Positions 1 to 12,907 of a DNA stretch of 64,000 nucleotides are shown here, piece after piece. Numbering within the stretch: position 1 is the stretch's first letter; each line of letters starts with the position of its first letter. The position numbers were made by a program, and so were the translations under genes. The stretch is from Acanthacorydalis orientalis. Lineage: Eukaryota; Arthropoda; Insecta; Megaloptera; Corydalidae. The notes below the pieces were generated by a model. The model was not told the origin of the DNA, made no database searches, and saw only the letters and a program-made list of their open reading frames with translations. The DNA lies in contig CM068318.1 in the NCBI GenBank assembly GCA_034766995.1, positions 3,154,501 to 3,218,500 on the forward strand, read 5' to 3'.

Positions 1-493
1 ATTCGTTTATTATTTAACAAGAAGCAACCTCTTTATATTTTTAAAATTCAAATGAATATTTCTAAAATTCAATTAAATTACAAACATATATTCATTTACA
101 AAATATAAAAATGTATCATGACCGTAACTGCTATGAAAAAATAAACAAATTAAATCTTTTTTTTTTAAAAAAAACTCGTTGTAATAACGTTTTAAATGTT
201 TACAAAAATATTTAACTTGCAGAAAAAGACTATCATAAACATTAAATAGTTGTCGACTCACGTCCTGAACCTATCTCTACGTCAAACTTAGATGACAAAT
301 TGCTACGTGAACGTCCTTGCGAAATCTAATCCTTTAGTTTGTTTGTTCTAACTTAACAGTACAGGTAGAATTACGGGAAATGTTGTTAACAAGACTAATG
401 TGGATGTATTCTGCATCTTTGCTCTTCAAAGTATTCACAACCGCTGATGTAAATATATAATTACCTAAACACACATAGTATATGCGTGTGTAC

Positions 494-496
<3 letters not shown>

Positions 497-550
<54 letters not shown>
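497..550. repeat. (TA)n(CA)n microsatellite
   Basis: About 38 bp of TA followed by a CA tract. Confidence 0.97.
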
Positions 551-799
551 AATATTTAAAGTAAGAAATTTAACTTCCTCAAGTGTGTTTACTGATAATC
601 GTTATACCGTTTATACAAACATCCAAAATAATTATAACTGAAATTAAATTATTATACTTATGTCAGATAGTTTTATATGAATTTTACAACAAAAAATAAA
701 TATAAAAATATTTAAATAAGACATAAGACAATAAACGAAAGTAAATAAAATAAACTTCTTTTTCGTAAACTATTTAAAAATTAAAATTTTTATACATGT

Positions 800-830
800 T
801 TATATATATATATATATATATGTGTGTGTA
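800..830. repeat. (TA)n(TG)n microsatellite
   Basis: TA tract ending in four TG units. Confidence 0.95.
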
Positions 831-1659
831 TGTTATATTAAAAAAAGACATATTTTTCATAATAAACAAATATATTCTTCCATGACACTTCCAGAAAAAT
901 TAAAGTTGTTTGACATTTATTTCTCGAGTAAGAATAATGCTTTAATTAATATGAGCTGGTTATAAAATCGAATTAATATTTTAATTATTATGTTTTTATA
1001 AATTTAAACTGTCACGAATGAAAAAATAATTATTTTAGAAACATGTAAGTAGATAGACAGATAGATGTATTACAAGTCTATATATTTTAATAATAAAAAT
1101 AATATGTTATATTCATTTTATTCTAATTTACAGAGTAGAAAAATACAAATATAATATATTCAAATTTGAATTCTCGTGTAGCCTTGCTATTACATTCTGT
1201 ATAAAATAAATTTTAAACAATATATAACTGAAACTATTGCCAGTAACTATCTATAATTGATTGGAGATATTTGATATAGATGAATTTTTTGACTGGATAT
1301 CTAATTGAAGACGTTATCCAAATTAAAAAAAAATATCAAATTTATATAAACTGTTTCTCATACAAAATATCGAACGTGTGACAAATTTCAAAAACATTGT
1401 AGTTTTTTCACAAAAACGCGGATTTTAAATAACTAAACTTTGAATAAGTGAATGTTTCGTATCCATAAAAATATTATTAATACCATTAAAAGTTTGAAAA
1501 TATGTGAAAAAAATTTTGCTTAGAAAATATTTATTTTTAACAAATTTTTCTACTTTTTTTGGAAAACAGTTATTACAAATATTTAAAATAATCGATACCA
1601 AACAAATCAAATTTTATTTCATTTATAACTGTTAGAAGTCTAGTTGATAGTTCCAAGTA

Positions 1660-1663
<4 letters not shown>

Positions 1664-1717
<54 letters not shown>
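1664..1717. repeat. (TA)n microsatellite
   Basis: Uninterrupted TA for about 54 bp. Confidence 0.97.
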
Positions 1718-1721
<4 letters not shown>

Positions 1722-2237
1722 AAAAAACTGAAAAATATGAAAAAAAAAAAACGGAAAAGGAGCAATAAATAGCTACGACAACGACATCAAATCCTCATAC
1801 AAGAATAACACGAGTGTAATCCAAACATTTTCAATATGGAATAAATAAAATTTGTGTATGATTTTATGCACAACATTGAATAAACAGTAAAAGTGAAAAT
1901 CGAACAATAAGAAACAATACAAGAAAACAAATAAAGGGCATTGTTGAATGTTTTAAAAACATACAAACAACTCTATTCAGCCACGAGCACTGACCTATTC
2001 TCAATAAAACCTGACCTATTCTAAGTTTTTTCAGTATTTTTTTCCCACGTAACATACTTTTCTTCGTTTCTATTCATATTTTCAATATGACTTCTATTAA
2101 AAAAACAGTATTTTCTATTTACAATTAATATATAAATGTTTGAACAGGATTAAAGCGGAGAAAAATATAAATTTTAAATTTCATTCTTATTGTTTTAATA
2201 TAACGAAACAGCAATACACTTAAAATATATTAAATAC

Positions 2238-2240
<3 letters not shown>

Positions 2241-2276
<36 letters not shown>
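2241..2276. repeat. (TA)n microsatellite
   Basis: Uninterrupted TA for about 36 bp. Confidence 0.96.
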
Positions 2277-2280
<4 letters not shown>

Positions 2281-2531
2281 TTTTCCTGTAATCCAAAATA
2301 ATTTAATGTTATGGTAGTTGAATGCAACAGATAAATGTATAAAGATTTATTAATAAAATTCATCACGAGTTTTACAACTTTCTATAATCAGTAGTTAACA
2401 TTTAATAAAATGGCTTGAAAACTATGTGATCGATTTTAATATCCAGTAATAGAATCAGCAGTCTTAGCATTGAAAATTAAATAGTTTAATCTTTTTATGC
2501 ATTTGAAATACATTAATAGAGATGTTTTTTT

Positions 2532-2538
<7 letters not shown>

Positions 2539-2562
<24 letters not shown>
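2539..2562. repeat. (TA)n microsatellite
   Basis: Uninterrupted TA for about 24 bp. Confidence 0.93.
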
Positions 2563-2964
2563 GTGTAGAAAAAGGGGTACAATTCGAAACAATAACTAAA
2601 CACGGTTAAAAAGAATGTAATTATTTTCTATTATATTTAATCCGTCATATCAACTATTTACAACAATATCATTGTTTCTCTTTCGACTAATATATTTTCT
2701 ATTTTCTTTTGTTACTGATTTTAGGACACTTTTTCCAGGTGTCAATTTTGTTTCAAAAATTAAATTGTATCAGTTACTTTTCAAGTATATTTTAAGAATA
2801 GTTTACGATTATTTAAATGATAATATTTTGCTTTTTCGGTACTAACAAGTACTCTATTATGTTTTACTAAAAATCAGTAGAAAGGGACAATAAAAAGTAG
2901 ATTATTTCAAGATAACAACCACCAAGATATAAAAAAATAATTCTTAAGGCCGTAAATAATGTTG

Positions 2965-2970
<6 letters not shown>

Positions 2971-3053
<83 letters not shown>

Positions 3054-3060
3054 GTATATA

Positions 3061-3092
<32 letters not shown>
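2971..3092. repeat. Interrupted (TA)n microsatellite
   Basis: The longest TA array in the window, broken by single TG units at shrinking intervals. Confidence 0.97.
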
Positions 3093-3212
3093 CAAATAAA
3101 GTTTATAAAACTGATATGGTAACATCAGTTGTTAAAAAAATAACAAAAAATAATTATCAATTTATTGACCTGAAAAATAATATTTGCCAACTTGTGGCAC
3201 TTTCACTGTACA

Positions 3213-3214
<2 letters not shown>

Positions 3215-3264
<50 letters not shown>
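3215..3264. repeat. (TA)n microsatellite
   Basis: Uninterrupted AT for about 50 bp, just 5' of the CpG-rich island. Confidence 0.97.
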
Positions 3265-3267
<3 letters not shown>

Positions 3268-3359
3268 TTATTACGTGTACATAGTGCGAATACATAGATT
3301 ACAAGAGAGTAAACAATACGTGTTAAATATTAAGACTCCGAAGAGTGTTGAAAGTTGTA

Positions 3360-3910
3360 AAAGTCGTTTGCCTGCGTGCGGACGCCAAGCGAACTTTCAA
3401 ACTTTCAAAACAAGAGGAAAAAATAGAGTATGAATCGAAATCGAAATACCTATGTGGCGGCGACGCTGTACAAATCACACCAGGTCGAACTTGAACTTCA
3501 CGCGATAAAAGAACTACAGTCGCTCGTACGAGTACGTGTGTGTGTGTGCGTGTGTTGCGAGTGTGTGTGCGCGTCTATGCGTGCGTGTGCGAGTTTCACC
3601 TGTGTGCCGTTACAAATTGGCGAACCGTTCGTTACGTGCGGCCGGACTGTATGCACGGCGGTGCGCAGTGAAAGTTCCAACCGAAAGCACGTTCCACACC
3701 GGTCTACGCTCGTGGAGCTTTTTCAGGGCCTACGTTGATGTACTCGACGCACGATCTAGGGTGCGCGAAACGATATTGCGCACGTCATGCACTCACGGCA
3801 CGCTATGATGAAAATTTCAGCAGCAGCGGCCTGGGTGGATACTGTGTTTATTGTGCGAGTACGTGCGTCTTCGACGACCTGCGGCCAAATAGACGTAATT
3901 AGAACATCAA
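3360..3910. promoter_or_regulatory. CpG-rich island, unknown target
   Basis: The stretch is far richer in G+C and CpG than its flanks (for example GTGCGGCCGGACTG and GACGACCTGCGGCC) and has a GT/CG-alternating block at 3535-3595. No conserved protein reads through it. It may be a promoter or first exon of BTBD2 (3.6 kb downstream) or of a non-coding RNA. Confidence 0.35.
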
Positions 3911-6900
3911 CAGCGCACCTGTTATGCTAACCCTTCGAGCTAATAGAGAAATCAGGGGTTTAATCGATGTTTTACATGCGGACTTTCAATTTTCTTCGAC
4001 GTTTTCAATTACCACACGTTGGGAAAAAGAACGCGGTAGTTTCTCAACTGGCGAACCGATCGAGTGCTCGCCTCGTAACACACAAAAAAAAAAACAAACA
4101 GACAGACAGACAGCACATTTCAATTGATTTTCATTCGCCACAAAGATCAAGTATTTATCGTATTGTTGTGGCTCTTATTCTGTACTCAAATACAGCTTAA
4201 ATCATAAGATAACACGTATAGTATTTGAGAAAGACGACGTTTAATTTAGAACCAAGAACATTTAATACAAAGTAATGATAAAAAAAATAGATTTACATGA
4301 TCTTCCTGACTTATCTCTAATTAAGCTCCAGCAATAATCTACTAATATCCATGATTTCGATTTGTCTTCATCCTACTTTTTCGTGCAAAAAGTATTCTAA
4401 TCAATTCTCTCTACGTATTGATCATTCATTTCAACTAGGTCTTAAGGAAATATATACAAATTCGAATGAAAAAATGGATTCAAAGACACTCCACACCCAA
4501 AAACTTTTATATGATTTGAGAAAGTTATTCACTTCTTATTAATAATTGGAAGATTTGTAATTCTCTAAGAAGTTAAAATATCCATAAATACTTTCCATGC
4601 GACCTTCTTTCTTTGATAAAATTTAATTGAAATATTTATCCTTCTTCACTTTTTTGATATAAAGTCAAATGAAAATTTCTTCATTTTTTATAGAAAACTG
4701 GTGTACTTTTTAAATCAAATATGTTTTCTTGTATTATATTAAGTTATTGGAAATTACAATATAAAAAATAAAGTGTGTGGTGTTAATTCACTGTAAAATA
4801 TTTTTCTTTGCATTATTCAAAACTCAAAACTAAAATTCATTAGTGTTGTCACCAGGAAAACACATTTTTCATACAAAAAAAAACACATAAAATCAAAGAT
4901 TGAAAGTCAATGGTAAGCAATTAAATTCCTAGTAATTTAACTACGATCGCCAGGTTGTTTTTTTTAAAAAAAAATATATATAACATATTTATGTTGCTAT
5001 TCGTTTAGATCAAAACAAAGTCAAGAAAAATCCCATGTTGAAATCAATACATTATTGTTTACTTAAAATAACCAAAGACAAAATAAGCTACTCTATGAAA
5101 ACATACAACCAGACTGTTTGTAGTGAAACGAAGTAAAATTTTCCAAAACATAAAACATGAATGAATTGGCGTACAAATGGGATCAGTAATAAAAAATATT
5201 TCTTGTTTTCATCTGAAATATCCCTACCATACTTGAAGTTTTCAATTTTTTATGTTGTTTTTCATTATATATATACTCGTATATATATATACTTTTTTAT
5301 TTGTAAAATTAAAATTGTTGTTACGCCTGTATGCTTATTTGTTATACATGTTTTCAGTTTCAATCTGAAGGACACACGAGCAAAATATTTAATCTTAAGA
5401 TATTTTTTTAACGAAATGAAAAAAAAAGTGAAATTCAAAGCGAATGGCCCAATGATCAATACTCGATGAGAACAATTTGGTTCTATATTTCGAATACAGA
5501 TAATTATATAAAACCAAATCTCATCCGTTTATATATAAACTGATTTTCTGAGAGACAGAAATTATTGAGTTACATATATCAATGGATTCTTAAGTAAGTA
5601 AACGTATACTTTCAAATGTGTAGTCGAACATGTTTGCTACGATTATGGTTCACCGCACATTTATCTCTTTGAAATATTTCTTTGAGAGATTTGCCATTAA
5701 AACGTGTCTAAAAAAACCATTTCAATTAATGTTAACAGTTAACTTACTATTTCAATAGAAATAAAGATTTAAACGTCAAAATATCTCAAATATTTTAGCC
5801 AATGTAATTGATAGCTTGTTTGCATAATTGGTATTTTTGGCTTCGAATAATGAATTTCAAACATGTTTGATGTTTCATCCTCATTGAAGATTACAAGAGT
5901 ACCGAGTAAAAAATACACCCAAAGAGCAAACCAGTGAAAACAAAACAATTCCAACACTTTGTTCGTTTTTCTGCACTGTTATTTAATATATAGGCAGACT
6001 AGTATTTAAAATTATTAACATATAAAAATGAATAATAACACATACGAACAGCAGTTTTATCAATCGTCAATGTAACATCTAAAATTGAAAAAAAAAAAGA
6101 TTTTGACTTAATTTATATCAATCTTTAGAACATTTCTGTGTTGGTAGAATTTCGCAAATTAATTCTTCCTCCTCCCTCTGCCACACACAAAGTTCAAACG
6201 TTTTTTCTGATCAAAAATGTGCAATTAATCATTCATCATCATTTCTGATTGTTAGCTATACGCATTTCGATGATGATTCTGCCATATTCAAAGCGCCATA
6301 GTACAACATATAATACTTAAGAGATTTTTCCTATACTTTGGCGCTTTAAAGAAGATAAGATCTGAATCTGAATATGCAACAATCGAAAATGGTCGAGTAA
6401 TTATCGAATATTTTTGATAAGAAAAAGGTTTTCTGTGTTCATGAGGTGAAATGTAATTTACCGGTACGGTAACCTTTTCTAAATCCCGGCATTTAGAACA
6501 TTTAATAAATATATGATTTGAAGTTAGGTATAAGAATTGTTAAATAACAAATAGTTGTTTTCTTACCGTACCACACTATGATTCTTTCATTTTTAAATCA
6601 GTGCAAAACAGTCACGTTTTTCTACATAAATAATAAAAGATTTAAACTCGTTCTCACACTTGTATGAACTTTAAACAAACAAGTTTAAACAAATAGTCAG
6701 ACACGTTATACCGTACCGAAATTGAACGAGTACACAACTGTTCTGTACGAGTTATTTAACGTGTAATTACTAACTGACTCATTACATTATGTAGCCACAA
6801 CTACATTATTACACTCCTGATAGCAAGGCGAATAAAATTGTGTAAATTTATGTATATTATATATATATATAATTTTTTAAATTTACCTAATTATTTTAAA

Positions 6901-7109
6901 AATTAGACATAAAATTGTTATAAATAAAAGTATTTTGAATTAAATTCGCAATGAATGTTTTATATTTTTGAAATTAGTACAACAGAACTATTTTAACTAT
7001 AAAAAATGTACAAAATGATATAATTTCTAAAATTGTAAAATAAATTTATTTATGAAATGATAATCTAATTGGTTTTTTCTTGATGACTTTGTGCCTATAA
7101 TGCAATAAT
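3911..7109. other. AT-rich non-coding DNA between island and BTBD2
   Basis: Holds one full MITE (6148-6463) and a T8A9 run (4958-4974). If transcription of BTBD2 starts in the 3360-3910 island, this would be its first intron. Confidence 0.6.
6148..6463. mobile_element. Foldback MITE copy (full)
   Basis: The left arm contains TCTGATCAAAAATGTGCAAT, CTGATTGTTAGC and GCATTTCGATGATG. The right arm contains the inverse: CAACAATCGAAAATG, GAATATTTTTGATAAG and GGTTTTCTGTG. Together they form one long imperfect palindrome. It lies between the CpG-rich island and BTBD2. Confidence 0.75.
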
Positions 7110-7516
7110 TGAAATTAATTGAAATCGACAATAAAATGGCGGAATAGCCACAGTTGCAGTAGCGTTAGCATGTATCCAAGAGACTATGACGGAAGGAGTG
7201 TGCCTTGTTTCTTTTTTATACTGATCTCTTTTTCTGTCGCGACAAGCGATTTCATTAAAACTATCAGTTTTTTGAATTATTCATTTAGAGGTAAAATGAA
7301 GGAGAAAAGATCCTAGCTTCAAACCCGTACGTCGCTCTTCCGCACTCGCTGAAGAGATGGCGATGTCCCTGCTCTGTTGAACTTTTTGTTTGTGTCTAAT
7401 GTCATTCGAGCGACGTTTGGCTATGTATTTGTCAATATTATAATACGAAGTATGATTCACGTAATAAGTGCGCATATAATATTTTAAGCACACCGTTGTA
7501 CAATTTCACCTAAAAA
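7110..7516 (+). promoter_or_regulatory. 5' flank / probable 5' UTR of BTBD2
   Basis: This stretch is less AT-rich than the DNA before it and leads directly into the BTBD2 start. It holds four short upstream ORFs that close before the main ATG: 7296-7316, 7357-7380, 7399-7443 and 7452-7487. A possible splice acceptor (TTCATTTAG) ends near 7289. The transcription start cannot be fixed from sequence; a first exon farther upstream, for example in the CpG-rich island at 3360-3910, is possible. Confidence 0.35.
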
Positions 7517-9184
7517 ATGTCGGATTCTAAGGACAATCCTTGTTCGCACGACGAGGAGCCTGTTAACGCTGCGGCTCAACTTAATAATCTGTCGTTCGAA
7601 ATTGAATCCGAGTTGACCGTGAACGCTTCTACTTCGAGCGTTGATAAACCACAAAATACGTTGCCTTCGAACCACGCTAGTCAGTTACAGTCGTTCGATA
7701 GAGATATCAGTGAGAATAATAGTTTTTCTAGTCGTTCGAGCAGCGCCACATCGAGTAGCAGCTCGAATTCGGTAGCCGTACCGGTCGCTGGTCCGAGCGG
7801 TACGTCGTCCGTGTACAACTGGCAGTCGACGAAAACCACGGTCAAGGAACGATTCTCGTTCATGTTCAACAACGAGATCCTGGCCGACGTCCACTTCGTC
7901 GTAGGACGCGAATCGAACAGACAGAAGATTCCCGCGCACAAGTTCGTCTTGTCCGTAGGCAGCGCCGTGTTCGACGCGATGTTCAACGGCACGTTAGCGA
8001 CGAAGTCCGAAGAGATCGAATTGCCGGACGTCGAACCGGCGGCGTTCCTCTCGCTGTTGAAATTCATCTACTCGGACGAGGTGCTGATCGGTCCGGAGAC
8101 CGTCATGACGACGCTCTACACGGCGAAGAAGTACGCGGTCCCGGCTCTCGAAAAACACTGCGTGAATTTTCTGAAGAGCAACCTCGGAAGCGATAACGCG
8201 TTCTTGCTTCTCACTCAAGCGAGACTGTTTTACGAACCGCAGCTCGCGTCGTTGTGTCTCGACATGATCGACAAGAACACGGCCGATGCGATCGCGGCCG
8301 ACGGATTCACGGACATCGACTTGGACACGTTGAACGCGGTTCTCGAGCGAGACACGTTACGTATCGGAGAAGCGAAGTTGTTCCAGGCTGTCGTCAGATG
8401 GTCGGAATCCGAATGTTCACGCCAGCAGCTGCCGCTGAATCCGGAAAATCAAAGGTCCGTGTTAGGAAGAGCTCTGAATCTCATCAGGTTTCCGTTGATG
8501 TCGATAGAAGAGTTCGCGATCGGCCCCGCGCAGAGCGGACTCTTGAGCGACAGAGAAGTCGTCCAGTTGTTCCTTCATTTTACGGTCAATCCGAAACCCG
8601 CCGTAGGGTTCTTAGACAAACCGAGGTGTTCGATGACCGGGAAGGAACAGTGCGTCGAGAGATTCCAACAGATCGAGAGTCGATGGGGTTACAGCGGCAC
8701 GAGCGATAGAATCAGGTTTATCGTCGACAGAAGGATATTTATCGTAGGATTCGGCCTGTACGGATCGATCCACGGTCCGACGGAATACGACGTACTGTTA
8801 CGAGTGATACAGACCGCGTCCGGAAAGCTCTGCGGATCTAATAAAACCACCTACAGCTGCGATGGATCTAATCATACGTTCAGAGTGATGTTTAAGGAGC
8901 CGGTGGAAATTCTGCCGAACGTTAGCTACACCGCATGCGCGACGATAAAGGTGATCGAAACGCTATATACCTTCGTCGCCGTTACGGGTTTCGATATCGA
9001 AAATCATAAATCGTTCTGTTCACAGGGCCCGGACTCTCATTACGGTACCAAAGGCGTACGGAAAGTAACCTTAGAGTGCACCGGAGGCGGCAAGGTCACT
9101 TTTCAGTTTTCGTATGCCGCCGGGAATAATAACGGGACGTCAGTAGAAGACGGGCAAATTCCAGAAATTATATTCTACACTTAA
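7517..9184 (+). CDS. BTBD2: BTBD1/BTBD2-type BTB-BACK-PHR protein
   Basis: A 555-codon frame encodes a BTB adaptor. Proteins of this family bind Cullin-3 through BTB-BACK and recruit substrates through the C-terminal PHR domain; BTBD1/2 are also known to bind topoisomerase I. Residues 1-110 are low-complexity, with a serine run near 71-85. BTB is at about 115-222 ([20 protein letters not shown], then [10 protein letters not shown] and [12 protein letters not shown]), BACK at about 228-350 ([30 protein letters not shown]), and PHR at about 400-555 ([47 protein letters not shown]). The ATG has A at -3 and an in-frame TAA two codons upstream (7511), so the start is firm. Residues 479-503 are absent from the family and coincide with a GT-AG segment at 8951-9025; splicing it out gives 530 aa. 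The coding DNA is much more GC- and CpG-rich than its surroundings. I assign BTBD1/2 rather than BTBD3/6 from recalled similarity in BTB and BACK. Confidence 0.93.
   Translation: MSDSKDNPCSHDEEPVNAAAQLNNLSFEIESELTVNASTSSVDKPQNTLPSNHASQLQSFDRDISENNSFSSRSSSATSSSSSNSVAVPVAGPSGTSSVYNWQSTKTTVKERFSFMFNNEILADVHFVVGRESNRQKIPAHKFVLSVGSAVFDAMFNGTLATKSEEIELPDVEPAAFLSLLKFIYSDEVLIGPETVMTTLYTAKKYAVPALEKHCVNFLKSNLGSDNAFLLLTQARLFYEPQLASLCLDMIDKNTADAIAADGFTDIDLDTLNAVLERDTLRIGEAKLFQAVVRWSESECSRQQLPLNPENQRSVLGRALNLIRFPLMSIEEFAIGPAQSGLLSDREVVQLFLHFTVNPKPAVGFLDKPRCSMTGKEQCVERFQQIESRWGYSGTSDRIRFIVDRRIFIVGFGLYGSIHGPTEYDVLLRVIQTASGKLCGSNKTTYSCDGSNHTFRVMFKEPVEILPNVSYTACATIKVIETLYTFVAVTGFDIENHKSFCSQGPDSHYGTKGVRKVTLECTGGGKVTFQFSYAAGNNNGTSVEDGQIPEIIFYT
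8951..9025 (+). other. In-frame 75-nt intron (exitron candidate) in BTBD2
   Basis: The segment starts with GTGATC after ATAAAG and ends in TTCTGTTCACAG before GGCCCG. It is exactly 25 codons, phase 0, and has no stop. The 25 encoded residues sit between ACATIK and [10 protein letters not shown], which are adjacent ([14 protein letters not shown]) in vertebrate BTBD2. The retained form would place an insertion in a core strand or loop of PHR. It is either a normal short intron that happens to be open, or an alternatively retained exitron. Its length fits minimal insect introns. Confidence 0.85.
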
Positions 9185-12100
9185 ATTATTCATTAAAACC
9201 TATTCACACATCGCTATTGGGATTCAGGTTCAAATATTTCTTTCAGGCTGATGGTAACAGTAAATATACATTTATATTCTGCTAGTTCTATCTAATGTTT
9301 ATATAATATCCAATATCGTCATACGTATACACAATAATCACCGTATCGTTATTTTTTTTAATTTAAAAACTATATTTACGAATGAAATAATTTGTTCGTT
9401 TCTGAGTAAAGCTTAAAACTATATATTTGTGTGAAATCATATTCTTTTGTGATTTGAAGTCGAATCTATTATATAATTGTGTTATAAAATTAGGGTCATT
9501 AAAAAGGACTTTTGAAAGAATGTGGTGCATCTAAGACTGCTTACTTAAAAGAATTTGGTTTAATTTTCTATATTTTTCTAATAATTTCACTCGACTAGTT
9601 CTTTTTTATGAGAAAAGTATAGTACATGAGAGAAACATTAGTTTTCTTCATAAGGAGTAATAAATAGATTATTAGTTCGAATAAAAATCTATTGAATTCA
9701 CAAAGAGAATTATAAATAACATTCTAAATGATCTTTTCTGCTCGTTCGGTCTTAGAAAAAATTCTTTTAAGCAAATTCAATATAAAGATGTTTTTCAAAT
9801 GTTAAATGAAAACATTTTCATAAAATATTCCTTTTCCAGTTGTCAATAAGTATATCGAATAAAAAAAAAATGTTCTAATTGAAATGTATTATTCTAAACA
9901 TGCTTTATGAAAGCTTGCTGAAGTATATTTTTTTATTTATTTGAATATTATTTTTGTATTGTAAATAGAAAAAGCAACTCTAATAAAATAATTAACATAC
10001 AAAACTTATCAATAAAATAACATTGATATAGGAAACAAAACTGAAAAAAAGTATTACAAAAATGTGTTACTGTTATGGTTTTGTATGATTCTCGATATAA
10101 TTTTTTTTCAAACAAAGATTTAATAGAAACTGAAAAACAATGCTTGTATAATTTTCTATATTCTATGATAAATTTATTGAATTATGTAGCCTTTATATGC
10201 GTAACTGATACAAAATATTGCATGAAAAGTATACAGAGTAATAATCATATTTATATAATTATGTAAAGTATATTTCTGTTCCTATAAAACAAAAAGAAAA
10301 ATATTAACCGTATCAATTGTTAGTGCAGTACAAAGAAGATATCACATCCACGTGCCATCTTTTCATACATCAATTATTATGTAAAATTATTTCAAGATTC
10401 TAATATTTGTAATAAATGTTCTGTACAGTGAGAGAGATGAAAACATGACTGTTCAATAGTAAATCAGTCTATTCAACCACAAAATAAATTGTTAATTATA
10501 TAATACATTAACGTTTATCATAAACACTAATTACAAGTAGTAAATTGGCAAAAGAGTTAATTTTCATCTGATCAGTACTTCCATTTTATAAAGACAATTG
10601 AATAACAAATTATCCACGTATATGGTCCACGAATGCATTTTGTTCTGTGCTCAAATATGTATAAAAGATATTTAAGAAAAAACATTCGACTGATAAGCGT
10701 ATTATAAAGTAACCATATCAGACTTAAATACCAGATATATTTTAAAAAAACAGTCGGTAGCAAAATACACTATTTTTGTTATAAACTCCGTTTCATACAT
10801 TGTACTTTCTCTGTATTCCAATAATAAAATAATATACAACATAAAGTAGATTATTGTCCTCGTACAGTAAAAAATAAAAATCAATAAACGACTAGAAATA
10901 GTATCCTGCAGTAATTGAATTGATTTTTTTCTCATTAATTATGGAATATATCATCCAAGCACTAAATACAAATGTATGTAAAAATACTGTAGGATTTGAA
11001 AACCTTCCACTTGTTAATAACGCATAAACGTACGTCTTTTAAGAATACTTCAATACTTTTATGGAAAAATATATAAGTTTACTACACATCTTAATCATAG
11101 AACTTATCGTTTTACGTTTTCTTTACATAAAACTACCTAGAAAACTGTCTACGTTAACTCTCAGGTCACGCGTTCGAGTTTTATTACACAATTATTTCGT
11201 TCTTTAATGTGTTACTGTAATATTAAGCATTTATTGTATTTGCTCATTTAGATAAGTGATCAATATTGTACAGCAATGTATTTATATTTTAATAGTAAGT
11301 AGGTTATATTTTCAAATAAGATTGTAGTGCAAAATGAACCATCAGATTTATTCAAGAGATAATAAACTGTATTAGACTGATTAAACAATGCACACATAAT
11401 CTTTTTATGTTTCAGTTACGTTTTTTTTTTATATTTTAATAACATGTACATGGACAGTATTCGTTAGAAATATAAAAAGCAACCTAATCTGTCTTATCTT
11501 CCATTAAATCTCAATTATAAAATCGTTTAGAATTGATAGTATTTAAAAGAGAGTCTGAAAGGAAAATACTGATTAATTAATGCACTTCTTATACTCTTGA
11601 ACCCATTGTTTACTGAATTAATTTAAGTTGAGCATTTATTTTGTATTATAAAAAGAATAACATTTAAAAACAAAATAAAATAGATTTTTTAAAAAATGGA
11701 AATTTTAGAACGGTTTTTTTTAATTTCAGACATGAAGTCTTGTAAGATGATTGATTATTTAATATCAGTTTTTGTTAATGGGACATGCAGGTCCCGACAA
11801 TCCATAAAGGGGTTGAAATCTGTAGATGAAACTGAAAAGTGCACAGTGAAACTTTGTTGAAATTAGTGAAAAAAATCTCCAATATAAACTCATGACTGGA
11901 TGTAATTTTTAAATCATATTTCGAGATTTTCCACAAGTTGAAACGAATATAAATTAGTGAGTTTATAAAAAAATATATGCAATCAGTAGCTACAATTCTT
12001 TGTAAAAAAAAACACATTAAAGATATTAAAAAAATAATATATTTATCTGTAATCCCATTTATACGATGATTCTGTATCTTGTAGAGTATCGAAAAGATAA

Positions 12101-12474
12101 AAAAATCCTGCTATGAACATATTTTGAAATTGAAATGTATCTCTTATTAAGTATTAATAAAAAAAGATTATCTGATGTTCTTTAAAGTTTCACTGTATGT
12201 ACGAAAATTTGCAAAGTTCCTCAATGAATGGAAGAGAAAACGAATCTTTAAACTCTTGTTTAAATTTGATTTTGTGATAATGCATGTATACTAATATATT
12301 TAAATAAAGATATAGTTAAATGTTCCGTTGTTTTTTTTTTTTAATTCGTCTGTGTTGCAGTTTCCGAATTTTTATACATCTGGAAATTTTCAACAATAAA
12401 TCTTGACGGATTTGTGCAGCTATTTCTACGCTCAAAAACAATTCTGTGCCGCCCGTGATTGAAAAAATATATCT
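9185..12474. other. AT-rich non-coding DNA downstream of BTBD2
   Basis: The first 500 bp are probably BTBD2 3' UTR. I see no gene, RNA or repeat of note in the rest. Confidence 0.65.
9659..9685 (+). terminator. Candidate poly(A) signals for BTBD2
   Basis: AATAAA occurs at 9659-9664 and 9680-9685, giving a 3' UTR of about 500 nt. A variant ATTAAA lies at 9192-9197, only 8 nt after the stop and probably too close. AATAAA is frequent by chance in DNA this AT-rich, so the call is weak. Confidence 0.3.
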
Positions 12475-12685
12475 AAGAAATGAATCTCACTCACTCCACA
12501 AAACAAAAAAAAAAAATAGATTATTCTATATTATAGCACTTTGAGGGCGAGGGTGTGTAACTATCAGAATGAGTGTTAGCAACAATAAAAAAAAGATTAA
12601 TCATCAATTATTGAACATTTCTGATTAAAAATTTTTCTACAGTTTGTGAATTGAGTAAACAATTCATTTGTGAAAATGATTGATT
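12475..12685. mobile_element. Foldback MITE copy (internally deleted)
   Basis: A short left-arm remnant (GAATCTCACTCACTCCACAA) is followed by a clear right arm: CAACAATAAA, ATTATTGAACATTTCTGATT, CAGTTTGTGAATTGAG and ATTCATTTGTGAAAATGA. Confidence 0.7.
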
Positions 12686-12907
12686 TTTAATCAAATACTA
12701 AAATGGTTCATTAAATATTTGAATCATAGACTTATCATCCTTTCTTGTTTTTCACCCTAAGCCTCTCCAATTATTTTCTTGTCGCTGATAACATATAATT
12801 TTTAATTTAAACATTAAAAAAACATCTTACCTGTCATGTATGGCTGCTGGACGATCATTTCAGGCTCCACCGTATACACACCTTTCAATTAGGCCAATTT
12901 TCTGGCC

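Larger units (their letters stand above)
1..3359. other. AT-rich non-coding DNA
   Basis: Only TA arrays and a T10A8 run at 157-174 stand out. The short open frames are AT-driven and match nothing. Confidence 0.7.

Noticed and set aside
2971..3433. Open frames rich in Tyr-Ile repeats here and at most TA arrays
   Set aside because: They are translations of (TA)n microsatellites; no domain, no conservation expected.
3430..3808. Overlapping frames of 60-102 codons in the CpG-rich island
   Set aside because: Several frames on both strands are open at once, driven by GTGTGCG repeats; none has a recognisable product.
7681..8709. Frames antisense to or out of frame with BTBD2, up to 151 codons
   Set aside because: Shadows of the GC-rich BTBD2 coding sequence.
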